Positions 10,801-22,800 of a stretch of 64,000 bases of DNA are shown here, in pieces (within the stretch, counting starts at the first letter, position 1; the number at the start of each line of letters is the position of its first letter). A program made the position numbers and the translations under genes. The notes under the pieces are model-generated. The model did no database searches, was not told the DNA's origin, and worked only from the letters and a program-made list of their open reading frames with translations. Source of the stretch: Bemisia tabaci (taxonomy: Eukaryota > Arthropoda > Insecta > Hemiptera > Aleyrodidae); assembly GCF_918797505.1 (NCBI RefSeq), contig NC_092801.1, positions 23,684,116 through 23,748,115 of the forward strand, in the 5' to 3' direction.

Positions 10801-13800
10801 AGCCAATGAAAACAGTGCTTTCAAGTAAAATGCCACCCTCTTCAGCGAATTTCTAATCTCGAGTTACCCGAGTTACCTTACTGTGTTTGGTGCAATGCGT
10901 GAAGTATTCACTCGGTCTTGTAGGCGCTACTTTTCGTTACAGGTTAGACGCCGACTGCACTGTGTTTGGCGCTTTTATTCAAACGGGCGAAGTTGAGTAG
11001 TTCTCATCTTCCTTGATTGTTTGTGCCGATGTACGACAGGCGTCGTGCATCGAGAAGAGCATAAAAATACTACTGTGGCAGCGAAGAGAGCAGTAAGTGT
11101 CAAATTTTCGAAATCATGTTTTCTTAAAAATTCGTCTAATCATATTTTAATGATAGCACTGAAATAAAAATAGCAAAATTCGTCTGATTTGTATGAAAAC
11201 GAGACATGAGCGAAAGCCGCGAGTGCGCAAAAAATGACGTAGTTTCAGGCAAGACAGCAGTAAGTGACATTATGCCTCCAGAGAGCCAATAAAAACAGTG
11301 CTTTCAAGTAAAGTGCCACCCTTTTCTGCCAATTTCTAACCTGAAAATGTGTTTCTTGTGTGTCCAAAACGCAACCACGAAAGCATGCAGAAGATAGTAT
11401 TTACGGCTATCTTGCCTAACACTAGCTAAACAAGAAAACGAGAAATACCCTTTTTATGTAATTGAAATAAAATCGGTCGATTTTTCATCATCCAAACGAT
11501 TCCTATAAGGAGCCCTTCGGACTATGAGTGACAATTTGACAAAGAGGGAAGGCTCCTTTCTCAGACACTACTGAGCCCATTTTCTCAAAACTTCATGTTT
11601 GCACTTACGGCTCTCTTCGCTATCACGGCAGAATTCTTTTACCTAATCTTCTTTTTTTTGACCACACAAACGTCTCTCCAGCGCTCCTCATCACTTTCTC
11701 ATAAGCATGGAGGTGAGGAATACTTGGCGCGCACCGTATCCAAAAGACAAAAGACCCTCCACTGGCCTCTTGGCGACAGGTGGAAACTTTTACTTTCGGG
11801 GATTCAACGATTCCTTGTCAAACGGAACTAAACGCCATCGGGGGAGGAAGGTAGAGGGGGGCTCGGATTGGCGGCGGAACCGGGCGCCGGGCTCATTCCG
11901 TCCTATACTCGCAATGCTTTTCCATGGCGCTTAGGTCCGTTTGACAGAACGCGCTATCCGGCATTCTAAATTCCTCAAAAGGAACTCAAATTGGCGCTTG
12001 GTTCGGTTTGACAGAAATACTTCCAATTATAAGGGAGCAACAGTCATCACTCTTTTTTCGGCTGTTGACCTATCTATATGGAGGATGATGAGTTTCGGGT
12101 GACGTCATGAGCCAAACAAGTTTCCCAAACTTCGACTTGTTTTGGCTTGTTTGCAAAATGAAACTGCTAACACGTTGTTAAATATCAACCATGTAGGTAA
12201 GTCAACAGTTAATTGTTGAAGTCTCGAAAGTAAAAGCTTCCACAATAGCCGAGATACGAGTGGAGGGTCTCTTGTCTCTGACCGTACCAAGCGCCTTCAA
12301 GCGTGTAGATATGCTTCAAATAAAACATCTACCATCTTCGATGTGAAATGCCAGAACCGGTGGGATTTATGTGCAGTGTTTTGAAATTTTCACCCAGCAT
12401 TGTTCACCCGAGAGATGAATATCGCAGGTTCTAGTATATTCTACACACCTGCTTGATTTACTTACCAGTCGAGTCTAGTCACACTCTGAAAATAATTAGT
12501 GTATTTGATTACATTAAATCATTTTCGGTTTTCAAGAAAATAAGTTTCAGCTGCAAGCTTCAAATCTTTGTAAGCTCGATTTGGTTTGACATTCCGGGTC
12601 TTTTTTATAGAAAACGACAAAATTCTCTAAACAGTGTTACAAATCAACTTTAAGTTTTTTGAGTTAAAGAGCTTACATTGGACGGTCACATATGGAAATT
12701 TTTAATGTCTAAAAAATGAATGTTATTTATACTCAAATAACACAAGTAATGATGTGTAAAAAAAGATTTTCTTAAATATTTTTCACAATTTAGAAGAACA
12801 ATTCTATTTTACTCGTTCCTTTTGCAAAAGAGAAACAGGCTTGAGGTAAATGTGAACCACATCTCGATGGTTTAGTATAATATTCCCTTTAATAGTAGAT
12901 TAATAGACGAAGTTAAAAAACTACCAAATAAATCAAGAGTTACAGGGTCAAAACAATCTATTTCCAAGACATCTATTTTTCATGTTTTTGCATTGAACAG
13001 AAGCAATGTAACAAATATTGGATACTCAATCTTCAATCGAGGAATCCGCATCCAACTATAAAACTCAAAACTGGTCAAAATCAAGTGCGGAGTAATTGAG
13101 ACGCAAAAGGCGAGAGTAAAATAGGGTGACACGTGGTCTCATGTGGGAAGGTTGTTAAGCAAATCAGACAGCTCAATCTTCAAGCCTCCAAAAAAACCTT
13201 CGCCCTTCGATCGCAATTTCTAGAGCCTCTCAAAATTTCGTTTAAATCGAGTGAGCGTAGTTTCCTCAGGGACCACAGAGTAGAAAGAGTGCCCATGACC
13301 TAGATTTAAATGTCATTGCTGCGCGGAACACAAGCATTGGCGGATCCAGCAAATTGGCAACATTGTCTTTTCTCAATTTAAACCTATGGAAATATATCGA
13401 TTCTTGGAGGGGCCAGTTGCTCCGATAAGAATCGATTCTTTAACATAGGCTTAATGGGGGCAAGCCGGTGTTGCCATATTGCTGCATGGATCCGCCTCTG
13501 CACACAAAATGACTATTGGAAAATCATTTGCACTATGCCACATGCTGCTGATTTGTTTATAGTCGACCAATAAATACTTTTGTTGATCTCTGTGAAATCA
13601 ACCCGCCAAATCTCCTCTTAAAGAAAAAGGGAATAATACACAGCCGTGTTCATAGGTATCTCTCGAACTAGCTCTTTCCCATGGGATAAGGACCAATATA
13701 GTTTTCGTTGTGGTTGAGGAAGATTTAATGACCACTTGGTATAATGTTACAAAATTGACAATTTTCAGGAACCTCGAAGGAAATTCCAATGGAAACTTTG

Positions 13801-16800
13801 AATTTATGTATCGGAAACCTCAATATTTTGGTTAGAAATCACTTTTAATGATTCTTTTTTTAAATCGTGTTCTGCATGAAATTTTAATGAGAAAACATTT
13901 GTCATAATGTTTAAATTCGCCCCTTGTCTAGTGGTCCATTCTCTGTGAATCAACTGCAGGCTCTGATTGTTGAAATTGGTAGAGAAAGCAATGAATGATG
14001 AAGGCATAGGGCAAATAGATCAATTCTATTGGTTGAAACAGGTGACTCTTATACATTGTAAAAGGGAAAACAGTGGACTTAGTATCGGGTCTCATGTGGT
14101 TCACTTTCACGTTCACGTGGTCACGCGCTGACGATAGTTGAACCAAAGAGCCGTACGCAAAAACGACATTTTTCGCCCCCCCCACTAAAACTTATTCAAA
14201 CTTCGTCTATCAGTTACTAATACTGGAGCGCTTCTTTCCCCAAATTTTCAGACCCCCAAAAAATTTTGGGGGGGTGCTAGGGGGGGTGGAAGTCAAAACC
14301 TGTGACCCTCGATATCTTTCGAACGAAATAAGATATTGAGGCCCGGTTTGGACGAAAAATCGTCTAAAATTGCATACTTTAAGATTCTAAAGGTCAAAAT
14401 CCCAAAATTAAATTTTTAACTTAACTTATGTGCTTTTTTCAGTTTTTGAGGAAAAACAATTTCTTTTAAACAGATTAAACTGAAATTTCACATTTTTTGA
14501 TTTGAACAAAAACCAGTTTTTTAAATTGTTCGTCTTTTTTCGCATCCAACGAGTGGTCGTATAAGCTGGAGAACCGAACGGTTCCGGAGTTATGATCGAT
14601 TGAATTTTCCGCTCAACGCGCGCCGACCGATTTTCGCGCGCAAAAAAGTCGGATTTGACTGTTATTAAATCAGATTTAATGTTCAAACTGAGCAAAATGC
14701 ATTATTAGGGACCCTTGAGGGTCGCTGAGTCCAGAAATTACAGATACTTCCAAAAAATTCACGTTTTTAAAATTACAGCTCCGTACAGGACCACTGAGCG
14801 GCCGGTCGGCGCTCAGTGGGCCTCTAAAATAGCGCTACGGAGCTGTAATTTTAAAAACGTGAATTTTTTGGAAGTATCTGTAATTTCTGGACTCAGCGAC
14901 CCTCAAGGGTCCCTAATAATGCATTTTGCTCAGTTTGAACATTAAATCTGATTTAATAACAGTCAAATCCGACTTTTTTGCGCGCGAAAATCGGTCGGCG
15001 CGCGTTGAGCGGAAACTTCAATCGATCATAACTCCGGAACCGTTCGGTTCTCCAGCTTATACGACCACTCGTTGGATGCGGAAAAAGACGAACAATTTAA
15101 AAAACTGGTTTTGGTTCAAATCAAAAAATGTGAAATTTCAGTTTAATCTGTTTAAAAGAAATTGTTTTTCCTCAAAAACTGAAAAAAAGCACATAAGTTA
15201 AGTTAAAAATTTAATTTTGGGATTTTGACCTTTAGAATCTTAAAGTATGCAATTTTAGACGATTTTTCGTCCAAACCGGGCCTCAATATCTTGTTTCGTT
15301 CGAAAGATATCGAGGGTCACAGGTTTTGACTTCCACCCCCCCTAGCGCCCCCCCAAAATTTTTTGGGGGTCTGAAAATTTGGGGAAAGAAGCGCTCCAGT
15401 ATTAGTAACTGATAGACGAAGTTTATATCGGAAGTGGGGTTTGGAAGTCAGCATATCCAAATCTGAGAAGATGACTTTTGGTGGTGATCAGCAAAGAATT
15501 GAGTTGGAGGATGGGCAGCAGATCAAATGCTGCGAGCACTTCAAGTACTTGGGAGTGCGGTTGACCCAGGATGGAAGGACGGATCAAGCTATCAGGGAAA
15601 GGAACACCTTAGCAAGGAAGGCTATAGCGATGTTAAATGGAATTCTCTGGGATCAGCGGATTTCCAAAGATAACAAGAAGAGGATATACAACGCTGTAGT
15701 AAAAAGTATATTAACATACGGATGTGAAGTTTGGCAGCTGAAGAAACGGACACAGGATATGCTAAGAGCAACGGAGATGGATTTCTGGAGAAGGTCGGCA
15801 GGAATTTCTAGGAGAGATCGGGTCCGTAATGATAGAGTGCGTCAGATAATGGAAGTCGAAAATGACATCGTGTTCGACGTCATGACCAAACAACTTGTTT
15901 GGTATGGTCATGTCAATAGGATGACGGAAGAGAGGCTGCCAAAAAAGATGCTTGATTGGGTTCCTCCTGGGAGGAGGCGTAGGGGACGCCCAGTGAGAGG
16001 TTGGCGACAGGGGGTGTTAAGTGAGATGAGGGAGTGTCAACTCCCTGATAACCTGTGGGAAGACCGAGCTTTGTGGCGATTAGGTGTCGCAAAGCGCCAA
16101 AGAGCGCTATAACAGCGACTCGTATGTATGTAGACGAAGTTTGAATAAGTTTTAGTGGGGGGGCGAAAAATTTCGTTTTTGCATACGGCTCTTTTGCAAT
16201 AAGGAGCCACTATTTTTGGCTCATTGCTGGAACAAAACAAAAGGGGAGCCAGAGATAGTGGTTTCTTATTGCAAAATGTAATCCAGTCGGTCTATTACTT
16301 ACCTTCTTATTCCGTTGCAGCCACATGATAACATCAATAGGATCGCTCCATCCTCCCTATGTCTTCTTATTCTATCGCTTTGTCTATCACTTTCAATAAT
16401 CAGCCTGCCTGAAACCTTATAAAGATATGATTGATGCTTTGCAGCCCGTGACAAGATATACAATGATAAAACAAATTGCACAGTGGGTAATAAGCAGGCT
16501 AGTTTTCAATAGCCAAAATATATCGCCAAAACGTGTCGGCTGAAAACTCAGCCTTCCGCGGATGGATAAAACAGTAAAACATTGGTAAACAGCTAGAAAC
16601 GTAGTGCTTGACTGTACCTTTCAAAGCAAGAACAATGTTGTTATCACATTTTTGTAACATTTGATAACAACATTGTTCTCGCTTTGGCAGGTAGAGTCAA
16701 GTACTGCGTTTTTAGATTTTTACAATTTTTCACTGTTTTATCCTTAACTGATAACTAGGGGGCCCTGCCCCCTGACCGCTACGCGGCCCAACCCCCGGGA

Positions 16801-19800
16801 GGGCGCCTCGCGCCCTCAGGCCCGCTTCGCGGGCCCTATACGCATATGTTTAGGCAAAAATGTTCTTCCATTTTAATATACGAGGGCTGTCCCAAAAGAA
16901 ACTGGACTTTTGTCATAGAGGGCGAACCGAGCGTCGTAATGAAGTTTTCTTGGGCTTGTTTGAAAGCTGATAAGCTATTGGAGATACTGGTTTTTACAGA
17001 ATGCAAAAATTCGTCTTGGTAAGGAAACTACACGCTTTGGAATAAAGTCAAACTCGAGTTGCGATTTTTGTCTTTATTTCAAGAAAAATTTAGATACAAC
17101 TTAAAAAAACCCAGGTTTTAAGTTAAAAACTTCGTTGCTCTCATTCAAATGCTTAAAAATAAGGAAATTAACATTTCAAGCAGCTTACCAAGTCATCACC
17201 TATCCCCTTCAAAATACTCGCCAGCTTTGTCGATGCATTTTTGCCACCGTTTCTTCAATTGGGAGAAACACTGTAGGAAATCCTCAGGTTTGAATGATGG
17301 CAATTCCTTCAAGGTGTTCTCTTGAATTTCCGGAATGGTTTGAAAACGTCGACCTTTCAAGGTAGATTTAAGTCGTGGAAATAAAAAAAATCACACGGAG
17401 CCAGGTTTGGTGAATAAGGGGGATGAGGGAGGACACTCATGGCATTCTTTGCACAAAATTCGCCAATTTGGAGGGATGCATGGGCAGGTGCATTATCGTG
17501 ATGCAGAAAGCAGGAATTCTCTCTCCAAAGCTCAGGCCTTTTTCTGCGGACATTTTCGCTTAATCGTCTCAGAACACCATTGTAATATTCGCGATTGACA
17601 GTTTCACCTTGAAGGAATTGCGATCATTCAAACCTGAGGATTTCCTACAGTGTTTCTCCCAATTGAAGAAACAGTGGCAAAAATGCATCGACAAAGCTGG
17701 CGAGTATTTTGGAGGGGATAGGTGATGACTTGGTAAGCTGCTTAAAATGTTAATTTCCTTATTTTTAAGCATTTGAATGAGAGCAACGAAGTTTTTAACT
17801 TAAAACCTGGGTTTTTTAAGTTGTATCTAAATTTTTCTTGAAATAAAGACAAAAATCGCAACTCGAGTTTGACTTTCCTTTATTCCAAAGCGTGTAGTTT
17901 CCTTACCAAGACGAATTTTTGCATTCTGTAAAAACCAGTATCTCCAATAGCTTATCAGCTTTCAAACAAGCCCAAGAAAACTTCATTACGACGCTCGGTT
18001 CGCCCTCTATGACAAAAGTCCGGTTTCTTTTGGGACAGCCCTCGTACCATTTTGTGTTCGAGCTGCATCGATTTCAAAATTTTTGACGTAACACTCAGAT
18101 TTGTAAATGATGAGGAATAGCTGGATGTACATAATTTCACAGTCCACTTACTGGAGAAATTTCCATTTATTATGTTATTTTTAAATACTTGATTTAAAAA
18201 AAAAAAAATCGGATTTCGACCGTTAAGAATTAATAATATTTGGTCCGTCCCGACGCGACGCAGCGCCTGCCTTCTCACTTTGTAGCTGCTGTTTATCTGC
18301 TGTAAATATTAATAGAAATTCAGCAATCAAGTGAATTGACCAATGCCACAAATCGAAGACGGAAGAATGCAGGAAAAATCGAGTTAAACCTTACACCTTG
18401 GACCTTGAACCTTGAACCCTGAGCGATGCACCGTTCCTCAATTCTTCAAATGAGGAGCCCTTCACGAGCTTTTCCATTGTTTTATTGTTCATTCGAGTCA
18501 CTCAGGTAGAATCCCACACCTTGAAGTTTCTAGCGGAAACGACATATCTCTCACGCTATTAACATTGGACTTAAGTGACATGAGCTTTAAAAGCTCTACA
18601 ACATTAAAAGTTCGGGGTTTCATAATTTTTTGCACATCTACATCCACTACAGATGACATACATGTAAAGATCATCCTTATCGGTCCGGTAGTTCGTCAGA
18701 AATAGTGCTTCCAAGATTTTGCTTGTAGCTGTATAATATAGATACTGGTGATACTGGTGTACTGGTGATATTTACTTGAAAATCAGCCTTGTTGCCCGCT
18801 GTGTAATTTGTTTTCTTATATATAGAAAGAGCTACTAAAAAGAGCCTGTTCTAGCTTGATTTTGAGAGGAGTTGCCTCGACCAAGGGACTCTAACTGTAA
18901 TTTAGACGGACACGTTGCAGGTGTGCATGACGTCGGGGGACGCCCGGGTGGGGCGCAGCGACGTGCGGGAGGTGCTGCGGGGGCAGATCGACCCCTCGTT
19001 CTGGCCGACGCGCGGGCGCCGCGGGGGCTCCTCGGAGGAGTCGGAGCCCCCCTTCTGGGCCAACCGCGGGCGCGAGTTCCAGTCCGAGGAGGAGCAGCCG
19101 CCCTTCTGGGGCAACCGCGGCCGGACCCTCGACCAGGACCCCGACACCCACCACCACAGCCGCCCGCCCATGGAGGCCCTCCTCGCTGTCGACAGGGATC
19201 CCGAGGCTCTCATACCACACATCCAAAAATGGTGAGTTTCACATTTAGAATATTTAAAAAATTTCAAAAGTACCAGACTAGGCCACGTTTAAAATGAAAT
19301 AAAATTTAAAATTTAAAACCCACTAGTCAGCGAAATTACGAAAACCGTCCTCCGACGCGCGTTTCGACCCGTCGGATCATCATCAGGGCGCGACTCCCCT
19401 GATGATGATCCAACGAGTCGAAACGCGCGTCGGAGGACGGTTTTCGTAATTTCGCTGACTAGTGAGTTTTAAATTTTAAATTTTATTTCAGATTTAGAAG
19501 TTTCACCCACGGGTCGACTGCCCTGCTAAAAATGACGATTAGGCTATTCATAATGGAGTTGTTGCATGTGTGAGGAATTTGCGATTTGACTATTGATACG
19601 TACGTAAAAGTTCGCGAGAAACCCGATGGTGCCACTGGTTCTCTCTGAAATCAACTCCCAAGCTCAAAAAAAGCTCTCAAGTTGAGACTAAAATGGAGGG
19701 GATATCCCACGCTATTCCGAGAGTCCACCTCTACATCAAGTCAGATTCTCCATGCAAAGATAGGGAGTAAATATACATTAGCAGTGATGCCGTGTTTTCA

Positions 19801-22800
19801 GTTTTGGAGTCCTCAATTAAAGTGGCAATGTATTTGCTCCCTATCTTTGCATGGAGAATCTGACTTGATGTAGAGGTGGACTCTCAGGATAGCGTGGGAT
19901 ATCCCCTTCATTTTGGCCTCAACTTGAGAGCTTTTTTGAGCTTGGGAGTTAATTTCAGAGAAAACCAGTGGCACCATCGTGTTTCTCATGAACTTTTACA
20001 TGAGAATCAATAGTCAAAACGCAAATTCCTCACACATGCAACATCTCCATTCGTCAACTCGCACGAGTAGAACTTCCTACTTATATGAGTAGAAATCCCA
20101 CTCATATGAGAAGAAATTCGACTCATCACTAGAATATTCTACCTGTAAGAGTAGAAAATTTCAACTCATAAGAATTCAATTTTTTCCAGTTTTCAGAAGT
20201 GTTGCGTTTCTGACCAGGAGACACCGACATAAAATGTGAATTCGAAAAATAAAAACATTGTGTCCTTATGACTTTTTGATGCGGTGACTAGTTTCTGAGA
20301 TATCGAACACGGTAGATTCAACGCTGAACTCATGTGAGTTGAAAGCTCTAGTCATATGAGTTGGAATCTCCAGTCACAGAGGTTGGCGAAAACCGGACGG
20401 AGAAAGTCTGCTCATAATATGAGTTAAATTCTGTTCTCATAAGTTGAAATTCTATTCACATGAGTTGAAATTCTATTCATATTACTTTGACTTTCTATAA
20501 CTCATTTGTACTCATCATTTTTAGCAGGGTGGCTCCTCGCCTCAGGAATGTATCCTTTAAACCAGCGAATTTTGATGTTTATTACGTCATATTCTAACGT
20601 TAGGGAAGACTTTGAAATGATGCTGTACGAGAAAACCAATGGGATCATTTTTAAACCTCCAGTTTTATATTAACAGAGATATGAAAACAAAAAATGAAAA
20701 CTCATGGGGAACAAGGCTAAAACACAATAAATTAACGCACGACTTCTCGGCCGGTGACCCTGATCATCATCAACCGCTAAAAGAATTGAAAATTAAAATT
20801 AAGCTGAAAAACAATCACATATTAAAAAATCCGTGTGATCGGTGCCAGAAAATGCGTACCTCAATTGCAAACGTTTCGAAATCTTCGATTATTTTATCAA
20901 GAAAGAGAAAAACTAACCAAAATAGGTACTTCCTTGTATTTCTGTGTAATTTTCATAGAATGAGTGAGGAAAATTCTCAAAATTTCAGTAAAAACTATTG
21001 CATGCTTTTCCTTTAAAAAAAATTAATAAATAAAACATAAATGGAAACTTACAACGTTACAGTCTATGCTAACAATCTATATGGAAGGTTATGAGGCAAC
21101 GGAAGATGGAGGTATAGGCTGATTCTACTTGAAACTTAATCCTTAGATGCCCAAGGCTTTTTTACACGCAATGTCCCTGGTCAAATTGACAATTATTTAA
21201 ATGCATTGATTTTGATAGTTGTTGAAGTATTATCTATGGTATTGCTATGTTTCTGAAAGTAATATATTTTTTTTTTTGAAATTTTCACCTTTTTGGTAAC
21301 ATAATAGCGCTTTCTCACCTCCCAACTAATCTGTCATACCTATGTAAATCCTACAAAAGAGATAGTCAACCTGATTCGGAATTTCTAGGGGTGGTCGGTT
21401 CAAAACAAAAAAATTCATGACACGATTTAACTCTCGCCAAAATACCAATTTTTAGACGTGAACTCTTTAGGGCGCATTAGAGATCCCTAAACTTTTTTTC
21501 TTTTTTTTTCAGTATTATTGTTGGTTTGGACACATAGTAGCATATTTTGAGCAAACTTAACCTTAACTTTTCTCAAATTGCAACGCAGAGATACAATTAT
21601 TCGTGCTTAATAGATATCCATGTTGCATAAAAAAATTAAAGGCGAGAGGCTTGAAATCGCAATGCTCCGCGCTACCCCGCCAATGAGGTGTCGCTCAAAT
21701 TCGGCAAAGAATTAAAGAAACGAGGCCTGAATAAATCCCTCTTACCGTTAGCTGTGTTGCTTACGTAGTCCTTGAAGCACGAGTACAAATATGAAAGTTG
21801 GACACAAAATCAATATGAAAATATAGCCAGAGGAAGGACGCATGTCGACAACGGCGCAGAGATACAACTATTCGTACTTAATGGATGCCCGTGTTGCATC
21901 TACAAAATTGAAGGCGCGATGGCGCGAGGCGTGAACTTGCAATGCTCCGCTCTATAATGCTTGTGGGTTGTCGCTCAGATGTGGGAAAAGTTAAACTCGA
22001 TTTTATTATTCTTTTTTTTTTCAATTTGATGTATGATTCATTTATCACGATGCATTTGATCTGAAACTCGTATGTATCGACCTCATACAACCCGTGGGCC
22101 ACAAGTTTTTGGCGATCATCGGGTCAATTCAACCCAACTTGGGCATCTAAGGGTTGAAAAACATTAGAATACATTTTGCAATTAAGAGCCGCTATTTTCG
22201 CTTCATCCACAAAAATACCTAACTGTAAAAGGAATCTAATGACACTTACGTGGTTTCTGAAATGAACCACAAATAGTGACGGATACAAAATGTAGCTCAA
22301 TATATAATCGGATAGTCTGGATCATTCTTCACAATTAAGTTGTCATTTTTAAGTCAAGTCCAACTTTGACTTGCTAAGGAAAAACGGCGAATGAACCCTC
22401 AGGCGTTGCCAAATTTCCTTTGATGAAACACGAGTTTCCTGGTAAACGTATGAATATTTTCCTTTCAATTTTTTAAATAATTTTATTCGCAATTTCACTT
22501 ATATTCATAACTTCCTTTGAAAATTAACATTTTATCGAAGGAAATTTGGCAACTCTCGAATGTTCTTACAGCGTTCTTCCTTAGCACGGCAGAACTTCTG
22601 CTGTTGTTGTCCTAAACTGTCTCACAACTCTATAGTTCAAGAGTTACGTGTTTTTTATTTTGCTTCTCCACAGGTTTAATGTGCGAAAGCGGCAGCAGAG
22701 ACTTGCTTCATGCTGTGACACGCCATTCAGCGCTAACTACCCAATGTATGTTGGAGAGCCTCAACATATACTCTTGGAAAGACGAGGTACAAAATGGTAC

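Larger units (their letters stand above)
14145..16194. mobile_element. long foldback palindrome (arms ~640 bp) split by a LINE
   Basis: Ends AAAGAGCCGTACGCAAAAAC and GTTTTTGCATACGGCTCTTT are inverted copies, and matching continues to a centre near 14805 inside CTGAGCGGCCGGTCGGCGC. Both arms encode the same 89-91-codon open frame (14426-14695 minus, 14926-15201 plus) simply because they are copies. The right arm is interrupted at 15425-16130 by a LINE; the left arm near 14190-14220 preserves the uninterrupted site. Confidence 0.9.

Noticed and set aside
14426..15201. Two near-identical 89-91-codon frames on opposite strands
   Set aside because: They are mirror copies created by the palindrome arms, with no recognisable domain.
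18872..19297. Longer alternative-frame ORFs over natalisin exon 2
   Set aside because: GC-rich exon keeps other frames open; only the frame with FWxxRG repeats fits splice sites and a known family.
20639..21016. 125-codon frame in intron 2
   Set aside because: Low-complexity Lys/Asn/Ser composition of AT-rich DNA; no motif and no splice or promoter context.
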